NCBI GenBank assembly: GCA_944363975.1
Contig: CALVVU010000001.1
Span: 62,001-126,000 of the forward strand
DNA: 64,000 bases
From: Candidatus Coprovivens excrementavium
Lineage (GTDB): Bacteria; Bacillota_I; Bacilli_A; RF39; UBA660
Direction: 5' to 3'
Below, piece by piece: positions 53,501-61,136 of this stretch; position 1 is the stretch's first letter; the number at the start of each line of letters is the position of its first letter. Both the position numbers and the translations under genes were made by a program. The notes below the pieces were generated by a model. It had not been told where the DNA came from. It saw only the letters and a program-made list of their open reading frames with translations, and ran no database searches.

Positions 53501-54652
53501 CTAATTATTTCCTTCTTCATTTACTTGATTTAAGGTTTTTACTTCGATTTTATATTTAGTTAATTTAGAAGCTAATTTAATATTAGTTCCTTTTTTACCA
53601 ATAGCTAAAGATAAGTTTTCATCATTAACAATAGCTAGAGCTTCTTTTTTCATTGGATCAGTTATATTAACTATCGCATCTTTAGCTGGACTTAAAGCAT
53701 TTTTGATATATTCAGCTGGATCTGAACTATATAAAACAATATCAACTTTTTCACCATTTAGTTCTTTTAGTATTGAAGCTATACGTGTTCCTCTTTCACC
53801 AATACATGCTCCAATAGCGTCAATTCTTTCGTTTGTAGATTCAACAGCTACTTTACTTCTTACTCCAGCTTCACGAGCTACAGCATGTAGAATTATAGTT
53901 CCGTCAGCTAGTTCTGGTATTTCTGATTCGAATAATCTTTTGACAAAACCGTAATGTTTTCTAGATAAAAGAATTAATGGTCCTTTAGTATTTGATTCGA
54001 CTTTAGTTACGTATACACGAATACTAGATCCCATTTTAACTTCTTCACCAGGAATCATTTCTGATTTAGGAAGAATTCCTCTAGTACGTCCTAGTTCAAC
54101 ATAATAATTACGAGCATCTTCCATAGCTAGAGTTCCTACAAGCATCTCATCTTGTTTATCAGCAAATTCAGCAATAATAGAGTTTTTTTCTGCTTCTCTT
54201 ATTTTTTGCATTACAACTTGTTTTGCTGTTCCAGCAGCAACTCGACCAAAATCTTTTGGAGTTACTTCCTTTTCAATTCTTTCACCTACTTGAATATCTG
54301 GATCAATTTCACGAGCATCTTCAAGTAAGATTTGAGCATCTAAGTTAATCTCTGGTGGAACGTCTACTTCATTGCCGTTTTCGTCGATTATTGTTTCGCC
54401 TTCATCGATTTCATCAACAACAATATAATAAGACATTACTTTTATTTCGCCAGTAGTACGATTAATATCTACTCTAACATTTGTCTTAGAACCAAAATTT
54501 TTCTTATAAGCAGTTGTAAGTGCTAATTCCATAGCTTCAAAGACAATGTCTTCAGATATTCCTTTTTCTTCGACAATATTTTTAACGGCTTTGATAAATT
54601 CTTCAGGATTCATTTGATTTGTTTCTTCAACAACATTTTTCTTTCTTGCCAT
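53501..54652 (-). CDS. nusA: Transcription factor NusA
   Basis: 383 aa. NusA-N (1-135), S1 (about 140-205, GTLAMEDARNYYVELGRTRG), KH1 and KH2 (AVESTNERIDAIGACIGERG and LAIGKKGTNIKLASKLT). It lacks the two C-terminal acidic repeats, as in most Firmicutes. The ATG at 54652 after AAGGAGAG is used. The longer reading from 54682 would overlap rimP. Pausing and termination factor. Confidence 0.96.
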   Translation of the reverse strand: MARKKNVVEETNQMNPEEFIKAVKNIVEEKGISEDIVFEAMELALTTAYKKNFGSKTNVRVDINRTTGEIKVMSYYIVVDEIDEGETIIDENGNEVDVPPEINLDAQILLEDAREIDPDIQVGERIEKEVTPKDFGRVAAGTAKQVVMQKIREAEKNSIIAEFADKQDEMLVGTLAMEDARNYYVELGRTRGILPKSEMIPGEEVKMGSSIRVYVTKVESNTKGPLILLSRKHYGFVKRLFESEIPELADGTIILHAVAREAGVRSKVAVESTNERIDAIGACIGERGTRIASILKELNGEKVDIVLYSSDPAEYIKNALSPAKDAIVNITDPMKKEALAIVNDENLSLAIGKKGTNIKLASKLTKYKIEVKTLNQVNEEGNN

Positions 54653-54653
54653 T

Positions 54654-54911
54654 TTAATTCTCTCCTTTTTCTTTACTAACAATATCTAAGATATATGAAT
54701 CATCTATTAAGTCTAGTTTATCAATAATAGGATTTATAATTTCAGTAGCAGCAACTATAGTATCTAAATCAAGACCATTTACTTTATCTAATTCAATTCT
54801 TAGAAAATTATAATTCCCTTCTGTTTCATATTTTACAGAGTCTACAATAATATCCATCTCTGCCATTGGATCAATGATATTTCTTTTAATTTCTTCTAGT
54901 ACTTTATTCAT
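54654..54911 (-). CDS. rimP: Ribosome maturation factor RimP, N-terminal domain only
   Basis: 85 aa against about 150 usual. The alpha-beta N-terminal domain is present (LEEIKRNIIDPMAEMDIIVD, YNFLRIELDKVNGLDLDTIV, SYILDIVSKE at the end matches the YxLEVSSP strand). The SH3-like C-terminal domain that binds S12 is missing, and nusA begins one base after the stop, so this is not a frameshift. Probably a lineage-shortened RimP, perhaps with a reduced role. Confidence 0.85.
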   Translation of the reverse strand: MNKVLEEIKRNIIDPMAEMDIIVDSVKYETEGNYNFLRIELDKVNGLDLDTIVAATEIINPIIDKLDLIDDSYILDIVSKEKGEN

Positions 54912-54933
54912 GATTCACCTCTCTAATTAATAA

Positions 54934-54961
54934 TAAAAGTGGGATCATCGAGCCCACTTAA
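54934..54961 (-). terminator. Hairpin in the leader of the rimP-nusA operon
   Basis: AAGTGGG/CCCACTT (54937-54943 with 54953-54959) followed by TTTTATTATT on the minus strand, 23 bases before the rimP start. It could be a terminator for attenuation of the operon or a stability hairpin. The rest of 54912-55141 contains the two divergent promoters and no gene. Confidence 0.55.
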
Positions 54962-55141
54962 ATCTGATACTTAGATTATATCATAAAATTTAAATTATGC
55001 AACTTTTTAAAGATAATTAAGTGGTTTTATGTATAATTTTAATTTAATTTGAATAGTTTTGTTCAAATATCGAATTGGTTTTTTCATTGAGTTGATATTT
55101 ATTTTGTAGTAATATATTTATATAAAGTAAGGAAGGTATTT

Positions 55142-56182
55142 ATGAAGAAACATTCAAATATTATAATTTGTTTATTGCTTATTTCTTTTGTAGTACTAAG
55201 TCTTTCTTTAGTTACTGTGAAATTTAGTAATAGTAACAGTAATACTCAAAATAATGAAGATTGTGAAATAATAGATAATAATAAAAGCGATTTTGATGAT
55301 ATAAATTATCAAAATGCTTTTGATGTTTCTGATTTTTCAGGATTAGAAGAAAATACTATTGATATTGCGGCAAAAAAGTATACTCAAAATACTATATCAA
55401 TAGCTGATAGTGATTTTAAAATCAGTAACGAATTAACAAACGAAATATATGAGACTATAAATAGTTATGGAAAAAATGTTTCTTTTTATATTGTAAGTTT
55501 GGATGATGGGATGAGTGTTGCTTATAATATTGATACAAAGTATGAAACAGCTAGTTCTATAAAAGCACCATATGCTTTATATATTTATGAACAAATAGAT
55601 GCTGGAAATATTGATCCTAATCAACAAATAATGTATGAAAGCAAACATTATAATAAAGGTACTGGAGTTATAAAAAAGGCTGAATTTGGGACTTTATATA
55701 CTGTAAGGGATTTACTTTATTATTCATTAAATGATTCAGATAATATAGCTCATATTATGTTACATAAAACTTTTGGAGTTAAAGGTTATAATAATATGTT
55801 AAAAAATTTAGGAACTAAGCAATTATATTTAACAGCTGGTAATCCATGGGGTTATACTTCAGCTAGAAGTGCTGCCCTTGTATGGCAAGAAATATATAAT
55901 TTTTCAATTCGTAGCGATGAAGGAATTAATTTGTTAAATATCTTATCTAATGGAAAATATAATTATTTTAAAGAAGTTATGCCTTCTATACCTAGTGCTA
56001 GTAAGACTGGTTTTGCTAGTAAAGATGTTGTAGAAACAGGAATTGTTTTTGGAGATAAACCTTATATTGGAATTGCAATTGCTAATAAAGGTGGAAATAT
56101 TGGGGCTTATACACAGGTATTGAAAATAGTTAATTTAATGAATGATATAATGAATGAATATAATGATTATTTAAATAAATAA
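55142..56182 (+). CDS. Class A beta-lactamase-like serine hydrolase, membrane anchored
   Basis: 346 aa with an N-terminal membrane helix (6-28), a 60-residue linker and a beta-lactamase/transpeptidase fold. SxxK as SSIK (138-141), SDN in LNDSDNIAHIML (about 199), KTG in SKTGFAS (about 290). The class A Glu166 region is not evident, so it may be a D,D-peptidase-like enzyme acting on peptidoglycan rather than a true beta-lactamase. Alone on the plus strand. Confidence 0.85.
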   Translation: MKKHSNIIICLLLISFVVLSLSLVTVKFSNSNSNTQNNEDCEIIDNNKSDFDDINYQNAFDVSDFSGLEENTIDIAAKKYTQNTISIADSDFKISNELTNEIYETINSYGKNVSFYIVSLDDGMSVAYNIDTKYETASSIKAPYALYIYEQIDAGNIDPNQQIMYESKHYNKGTGVIKKAEFGTLYTVRDLLYYSLNDSDNIAHIMLHKTFGVKGYNNMLKNLGTKQLYLTAGNPWGYTSARSAALVWQEIYNFSIRSDEGINLLNILSNGKYNYFKEVMPSIPSASKTGFASKDVVETGIVFGDKPYIGIAIANKGGNIGAYTQVLKIVNLMNDIMNEYNDYLNK

Positions 56183-56213
56183 AGAATCTATTTAATATAG
56201 ATTCTTTTATTTT
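56183..56213. terminator. Bidirectional terminator
   Basis: AAAGAATCTAT / ATAGATTCTTT stem between two convergent genes (ends 56182 and 56207), flanked by A and T runs. Confidence 0.88.
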
Positions 56214-56722
56214 ATGTAACCATTCTGAACTATTTTAGATTCTTTTATAACTAGAAAGGCTGATGGATCAATTTCTTTGATAATTCTTTTTAATTTTTCT
56301 AAATTTCGACTGTTTAATGTTATATATAATATTTTAGTCTTTTCATCGTTAATATTTTCAACAGTATTGACAACAGATACTCCGTATCCTTCTTTTCTTA
56401 TTTTGTTAATATTATCGATTGTAGCTTTAGTTGTTATAACTTCGATACTTATTAAGCTATTAACAAAATTGTTAGCAATAAAAGTTCCAAGAATTGTTCC
56501 TGTTGCATAGCCACCTGAATAAGCGATAACTATCCATATACTTTGCAAGTCAGTATTTAATGCTTCACGAGCAATTACAAACCAGATAAAAACTTCAATA
56601 AAGGCAATAATGCCTGCGGTCACTGTTTTACCTCTAACTGTATAAATAGTTCTTAATGTTCCTAATGTTACATCAGTTATACGAGCCAAAAAAATTTTAA
56701 TACATAGTAAAAATAATGTCAT
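56207..56722 (-). CDS. DUF2179/UPF0316 membrane protein
   Basis: 171 aa. Three membrane helices with family motifs LARITDVTLGTLRTIYTVRG (9-28) and FIEVFIWFVIAREAL, then a C-terminal DUF2179 domain (KEGYGVSVVNTVENINDEKTKILYI). DUF2179 domains bind nucleotides in some proteins. Related to YebE/YitT-type membrane proteins of unknown role. The zinc-ribbon gene at 56724 lies one base upstream. Confidence 0.9.
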   Translation of the reverse strand: MTLFLLCIKIFLARITDVTLGTLRTIYTVRGKTVTAGIIAFIEVFIWFVIAREALNTDLQSIWIVIAYSGGYATGTILGTFIANNFVNSLISIEVITTKATIDNINKIRKEGYGVSVVNTVENINDEKTKILYITLNSRNLEKLKRIIKEIDPSAFLVIKESKIVQNGYIK

Positions 56723-56723
56723 A

Positions 56724-56990
56724 TTATGTTCCTAATCCTTTTATTATAGCTATTATTATTATAAACAAAACTATACCGATTATAAGCATAATTGCCTTTC
56801 CTATTTTGGCATCATTATCTGTATTGGATGCTTGTTTGTATAAGGCGGTATTTTTGTTACGATACTGATTCCAGCGTGGATCTAATATTTTTTTCATTTC
56901 TTTTTGTTGAGATATGGGGATCATTTTACCACATGATGGGCATACGCCTCCAGATGTTGGTAAAGCGGCACCACAATATTTACAATTCAT
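56724..56990 (-). CDS. Small zinc-ribbon membrane protein
   Basis: 88 aa. Zinc ribbon CKYCGAAL and CPSCGKMI (3-22), a basic middle and one C-terminal membrane helix (65-85). Tail-anchored topology. Same zinc-ribbon-plus-helix theme as 16617, 17636 and 30421. It is cotranscribed with the DUF2179 gene. Confidence 0.75.
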   Translation of the reverse strand: MNCKYCGAALPTSGGVCPSCGKMIPISQQKEMKKILDPRWNQYRNKNTALYKQASNTDNDAKIGKAIMLIIGIVLFIIIIAIIKGLGT

Positions 56991-57021
56991 TACATATCAC
57001 CTATTTTAATTGTAACATAAA

Positions 57022-57052
57022 AAATGAAAAAGAATTATTCTTTTTCATAATC
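57022..57052 (-). terminator. Terminator of trmL
   Basis: GAAAAAGAAT / ATTCTTTTTC stem with six T on the minus strand, overlapping the trmL stop at 57035. Confidence 0.8.
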
Positions 57053-57571
57053 TTCAATAAAATGATTGCCTTTATGACCAATATCTGATGGTTCTTCGCG
57101 CAATAAGTCATTATAATCTTGTTGACGAAGAGCTTCGTAAACCATAATGGCAACAGTATTTGATAAATTTAAAGCACGAACTTTATCAGTCATAGGCATA
57201 CGCATGCAAGTATCAAGATGATCAATTAAAATTTCTCTTGGAATACCAGTTGATTCTTTACCGAAAACAAAATAATAATTTTGATTTTTATCACTGTAAT
57301 CAAAAGTTGTATGTGGCTTATGACCATATCTTGTTAGGAAATAAAATATGCCATTATCTTTGTTCTTATTATAGAATTCATCCCAATTTTTATAAACTGT
57401 ATACTGACAATTATCTATGTAATTAACTCCACTACGACGAATATACTTTTCATCTAATGAGAATCCTAATGGCTCTATTAAATGAAGTTTCGTATCTGTA
57501 GCAACACATGTACGCATTATATTTCCTGTGTTACCTGGTATTTCTGGCTCAAATAAAACAACATTTATCAT
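57035..57571 (-). CDS. trmL: tRNA (cytidine(34)-2'-O)-methyltransferase
   Basis: 178-aa SPOUT methyltransferase that 2'-O-methylates the wobble base of tRNA-Leu(CAA) and (UAA). VLFEPEIPGNTGNIMRTCVA (5-24, first part EPEIPGNTGNI), LIEPLGFSLDEKYIRRSG, FGKESTGIP (trefoil knot SAM site) and RALNLSNTVAIMVYEALR are complete. The tRNA-Leu(CAA) substrate itself is in this window at 22522. Confidence 0.95.
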   Translation of the reverse strand: MINVVLFEPEIPGNTGNIMRTCVATDTKLHLIEPLGFSLDEKYIRRSGVNYIDNCQYTVYKNWDEFYNKNKDNGIFYFLTRYGHKPHTTFDYSDKNQNYYFVFGKESTGIPREILIDHLDTCMRMPMTDKVRALNLSNTVAIMVYEALRQQDYNDLLREEPSDIGHKGNHFIEDYEKE

Positions 57572-57591
57572 AACTAATCCTCCTGAAATAA

Positions 57592-57612
57592 AAAGACCTT
57601 ATAGGTCTTATT
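57592..57612 (-). terminator. Terminator after the thioredoxin-like gene
   Basis: AAGACCTA/TAGGTCTT stem followed by five T on the minus strand, overlapping the stop of the 57608 gene and preceding trmL. Confidence 0.85.
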
Positions 57613-58153
57613 CTTTTTCGATATTATTAACATCTAATAATTTTTGAAAATCACCGACATTCATTATATTATCGTCTTCACGACTAATAATGTCAACAGC
57701 TTTTCCTTCTTTATAATAAATAATTGTTGGAACATTTGTTACTTTAACTTCATCTAAAGACAAAGCTTCATTTATTTGATCAATATAATCATCTTCATCT
57801 TTAATAGATGTAACATTTAAATAATATATAGAATTATTTAAATTATATTCACTAATTATTTTTTTGAGATCTTTCTCCATATTATAAACTTCTTCTGAAC
57901 CTGTATAACTTATGTAAATATAGTAAGAACTTGGAGCTTCAGAAAAAATATCATTTACTTCTTTTAAACTTTTTATTTCATTAGAAATAACTTTTTCTTT
58001 TACTAAATATGATTTAGATACTTTATTCTCTTGGATAACATTGTACCATGAGAAACCATACCAAGTTAGTAAAACTATTACGACGACTATTACAGCAGCA
58101 AGAACATAATTTTTGATAGGAATATATCTTTCATTCTTTTTTATGTTGCTCAT
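57608..58153 (-). CDS. Membrane-anchored thioredoxin-fold protein without CxxC
   Basis: 181 aa. One N-terminal membrane helix (13-37) and a thioredoxin-like fold from about residue 70 (SSYYIYISYTGSEEVYNMEK, VPTIIYYKEGKAVD with the cis-Pro). The CxxC is replaced by TGSEE, so it is unlikely to be an oxidoreductase; a chaperone or binding role is possible. Compare 22674, which keeps CSHC. Confidence 0.75.
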   Translation of the reverse strand: MSNIKKNERYIPIKNYVLAAVIVVVIVLLTWYGFSWYNVIQENKVSKSYLVKEKVISNEIKSLKEVNDIFSEAPSSYYIYISYTGSEEVYNMEKDLKKIISEYNLNNSIYYLNVTSIKDEDDYIDQINEALSLDEVKVTNVPTIIYYKEGKAVDIISREDDNIMNVGDFQKLLDVNNIEKE

Positions 58154-58285
58154 AGTATCATATCCTTTCTATAACTATATTCTAACACATAATAGATTAT
58201 TATGCAAAAGAGATTTTATACAATTTTTTATAAATGCCCAGAACATTTTTTTATTTTAGAATATTATATTTTAGGAGGATTAATT

Positions 58286-58696
58286 ATGTTTTTTGAAGAT
58301 ATAATTTTTAATGTTAAAAATCAAATAAATAAAGTTAATTTATTTGATGCAAAAGATGGGTTTAGATGTGGAAATATGTTTAGAAATGAATATGTACCTT
58401 ATAAGAATTATAAAGTAAAGGAATTAAGAGCTGATAATGAAGAAAATGAATTGTTAATAAGACTAAGTGAAATGGAGTTTGCTTTAAATGATTTAAGTCT
58501 TTATTTAGACTTACATCCAAATGATAAAGATTTGTATGATAGATTTAAGATATATGTTAATGAATATAAAAATTATTTAGAAGAATATGAAAAAAATTTT
58601 CGTCCTTTGAATTTATGTTCAACCTACTCTAACATGTATGATTATTATAAAAATCCTTGGCCATGGGATAATGATGGAGGGATTAAATATGTATAA
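58286..58696 (+). CDS. CotJA-CotJB fusion, spore coat protein
   Basis: 136 aa from the ATG at 58286, seven bases after TTAGGAGGA. Residues about 15-40 (AKDGFRCGNMFRNEYVPYKNY) resemble CotJA, and 45-136 (LLIRLSEMEFALNDLSLYLD, HPNDKDLYDRF, YYKNPWPWD) are CotJB. In Bacillus, CotJA and CotJB are separate polypeptides in an operon with CotJC, so this is a fusion or an extended CotJB. Overlaps cotJC by 8 bases. Confidence 0.85.
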   Translation: MFFEDIIFNVKNQINKVNLFDAKDGFRCGNMFRNEYVPYKNYKVKELRADNEENELLIRLSEMEFALNDLSLYLDLHPNDKDLYDRFKIYVNEYKNYLEEYEKNFRPLNLCSTYSNMYDYYKNPWPWDNDGGIKYV

Positions 58697-59249
58697 ATAT
58701 GAAAAACATTTAGCTTTCCCAGTAAATATTAAGAAAAAAGATTTAAGAATGGCTAAGTACATTATAAGCGCTTTAGGAGGATATGCTGGTGAATTAGCAG
58801 CTGCATTAAGGTATTTTTCGCAAAGTTTTGCAATGCCTGATGATAAAGGAAAATCTTTACTTAATATGATTGCAACTGAAGAATTGGGACATTGTGAAAT
58901 GATTGCAACGATGTTTAGACAATTAATAAAGAATGCTTCATTAGAAGAGTTAGAAGCTGCTGGTTTAGGGGAATATTTTGCAGAACATGGCAAGGGAGTA
59001 TATCCATTAAATCCGTCTGGTGTTCCTTTTACAGTTGATTATTTAGCGTCAACAGGTAATCCAATTGTCGACTTATGCGAAGATATGGCAGCCGAAGAAA
59101 AAGCACGTGCTGGATATGAAAATCTACTTGATTTAGCAACTGATCCTGATTTAATACAACCATTATTATTTTTGAGACAAAGAGAAATTATTCATTATAA
59201 TCGTTTTAAAGAGTTATATGAAGATTATAAAAAGACATTAAAAAAATAG
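58689..59249 (+). CDS. cotJC: Manganese catalase CotJC, spore coat
   Basis: 186 aa from the ATG at 58689 (GGAGGGA site). A ferritin-like four-helix protein with dimanganese ligands in ATEELGHCEMIATMFRQ, EDMAAEEKARAGYENLL and REIIHYNRFKELYEDY. Decomposes hydrogen peroxide and is laid into the inner spore coat. Part of the cotJ operon with the CotJA-JB fusion upstream. Confidence 0.95.
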   Translation: MYKYEKHLAFPVNIKKKDLRMAKYIISALGGYAGELAAALRYFSQSFAMPDDKGKSLLNMIATEELGHCEMIATMFRQLIKNASLEELEAAGLGEYFAEHGKGVYPLNPSGVPFTVDYLASTGNPIVDLCEDMAAEEKARAGYENLLDLATDPDLIQPLLFLRQREIIHYNRFKELYEDYKKTLKK

Positions 59250-59272
59250 CTATCTAGCTATTTTTTAAAATA
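59242..59272. terminator. Bidirectional terminator
   Basis: AAAAAATAGCTA / TAGCTATTTTTT palindrome between cotJC and the convergent PHP gene. Confidence 0.88.
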
Positions 59273-60144
59273 TCTAAAATTTTTTGAGAATCAATAGTTG
59301 GAAGTTCTTCACCTATTAAACCAATTAAAGTATGAATACCATCTTCTTTATGAAAATCTGAACCAATTGTTGAAAGAAGATTATGGTCTTGAGCAAATTT
59401 ATTCCAAAATTCAACTTCATTTATTTTATTGTTGTTACGATCGTGATAAATATAGTTACCTTCAATACCTAGTGGTTGCATATCTTGAATTAATTTCTCG
59501 ATATCATCAAGAGTTAAATTATCCTCATATTTATATGCTACAGGATGAGCTAAAACTACTTTACCACCAGCTTTTTTAATTAGTTTTGATGCTTCACTTG
59601 GAGTGATGGTAGCTTTTTTTACATATGCTGGACAATTCTCGTTCATGATAGTTTCAATAAATTCGCCCTTATCTGGAATGTGTCCGAAAGTTTTAATTAA
59701 AAGTTCTTCGTTTTCAGAGTTATTAACAATGTCTAAGGCAATATGTGCTTTAGTAACAGCATCTATTTTATCAAGACTTTCGACATCTATTTTATAACCA
59801 AGTTCTTTTATTTTAGCGGATACATTGTATAAATAATCATGACGGGCATTTCTTAATAAACTTAATTGATTAAGAAGTTCTTTGTTTTGTAAATCAAAAT
59901 TATAACCTAATACGTGAATACCACATTTATTTATCTTAGTTGATATTTCAACTGCAGGAATTAAATTTATTCCTTTTTCTTTAGCATAATTAAATAGATC
60001 TTCTGTATAAGCTGCTGTTGTGTCGTGATCGGCAATAGCAATAGTATCAACACCATTTTTTACAGCTTCATCTATGACTTGTTTTGGTGATAAAGCTCCG
60101 TCGGAACATGTTGTATGAATATGTAAATCAATTATTTTTTCCAT
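59254..60144 (-). CDS. PHP-domain phosphoesterase (RNase AM/TrpH type)
   Basis: 296 aa. IDLHIHTTCSDGALSPKQVI (first metal cluster, residues 5-24), IAIADHDTT, LIPAVEISTK, VLAHPVAY and GSDFHKED supply the His/Asp set of a trinuclear PHP site. Relatives (YciV/TrpH) degrade 3'-5' nucleotides and 5'-phospho-RNA ends. The start overlaps the upstream gene by 13 bases. Confidence 0.9.
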   Translation of the reverse strand: MEKIIDLHIHTTCSDGALSPKQVIDEAVKNGVDTIAIADHDTTAAYTEDLFNYAKEKGINLIPAVEISTKINKCGIHVLGYNFDLQNKELLNQLSLLRNARHDYLYNVSAKIKELGYKIDVESLDKIDAVTKAHIALDIVNNSENEELLIKTFGHIPDKGEFIETIMNENCPAYVKKATITPSEASKLIKKAGGKVVLAHPVAYKYEDNLTLDDIEKLIQDMQPLGIEGNYIYHDRNNNKINEVEFWNKFAQDHNLLSTIGSDFHKEDGIHTLIGLIGEELPTIDSQKILDILKNS

Positions 60145-61082
60145 GATTGTATTCTCCTATCATATGATTTTTTTAGTGAATTATTTTCAAAACGTCTTTT
60201 AACAGAATCTGATGATACTCGATTAAGTAATTCTCTTAATTCTTCTTCAGTATATAAGCTTCCAATAATTTTGCGTGAGAAATTTAATTTTCTCAGTATT
60301 TTTTCTTCAAAATTAAATGGTGTTAAGCTATACATGTAATCTAAAACAAAGTTATATGCTGTATCATCATATTGCCATGTTTTTCTTAATGAAACCGGAT
60401 GAATCGGTAAATATGGTGCTTCTTCTGTTTCTTTAAACGACTCAAGAACAAATGGTATTTCATCTAATAATTTAGAAAGTTGGGAATATGGAATTATATG
60501 GATATCCAAAGGTAGTAATTTTTGAGGCATATTTCCTTTTTCTAAATCATCAGCTATTTCTTGAATATCATAAATTGTTTGAACCGGATTGACATCAGAC
60601 GTATGCATATCTAACTTCGCAAATGATTGAGATAAAACTATTTGAGCAAGTTCAAAATAGCGATCAGCACAAACCATCCACATATCAATATCTGGCAGTC
60701 TATTTATTACTTTGCGTGGCTTTATTGTATCTTTGATTCGAGGACATGGTTTACATATCTGCTTTAAATCTGGCATTTCATCCCCTCTAGTTAATAGACA
60801 TTTAGCACAAACCCAATCTGTTGCTCCCGTTTTTTTACTTTCATTAATTAATTCTTTATTATATCGAAGTTGCTCTGATATAATTGGTAATTCTCCTTCT
60901 AAATTAGAATCTAAGACATAGAAAGGATAGCCAGTACCAAACGATCCACAATAACCAGGTGTACAACTCATTACTTTATTAATTAATTCTATATTTTTAA
61001 GTAAATACCTTCTTTTTAAATCAGTATTATTTTTTTCAAACTTACTTGAAGCTAAAGCTGCTAGTTCACATATATTCATCAT
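60132..61082 (-). CDS. Uncharacterised Cys-rich protein
   Basis: 316 aa. Cysteines cluster at CTPGYC (about 40-45) and WVCAKCLLTRGDEMPDLKQIC-KPCPR (about 90-118), which could hold zinc or Fe-S. A following segment RLPDIDMWMVCADRYFELAQ (given in part: PDIDMWMV) has a D.D pattern loosely reminiscent of nucleotidyltransferases. No confident family. Coupled to the PHP gene by a 13-base overlap, so the two probably act together. Confidence 0.6.
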   Translation of the reverse strand: MMNICELAALASSKFEKNNTDLKRRYLLKNIELINKVMSCTPGYCGSFGTGYPFYVLDSNLEGELPIISEQLRYNKELINESKKTGATDWVCAKCLLTRGDEMPDLKQICKPCPRIKDTIKPRKVINRLPDIDMWMVCADRYFELAQIVLSQSFAKLDMHTSDVNPVQTIYDIQEIADDLEKGNMPQKLLPLDIHIIPYSQLSKLLDEIPFVLESFKETEEAPYLPIHPVSLRKTWQYDDTAYNFVLDYMYSLTPFNFEEKILRKLNFSRKIIGSLYTEEELRELLNRVSSDSVKRRFENNSLKKSYDRRIQSWKK

Positions 61083-61136
61083 AATCCCCCCTTAATATTG
61101 CTTAGATTATAGCACACCATTAGATATTAGTAAAGT

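Noticed and set aside
55142-56182. Resistance beta-lactamase
   Set aside because: The SxxK, SDN and KTG motifs are shared with D,D-peptidases, and the Omega-loop Glu of class A enzymes is not clear. A cell-wall role is as likely.
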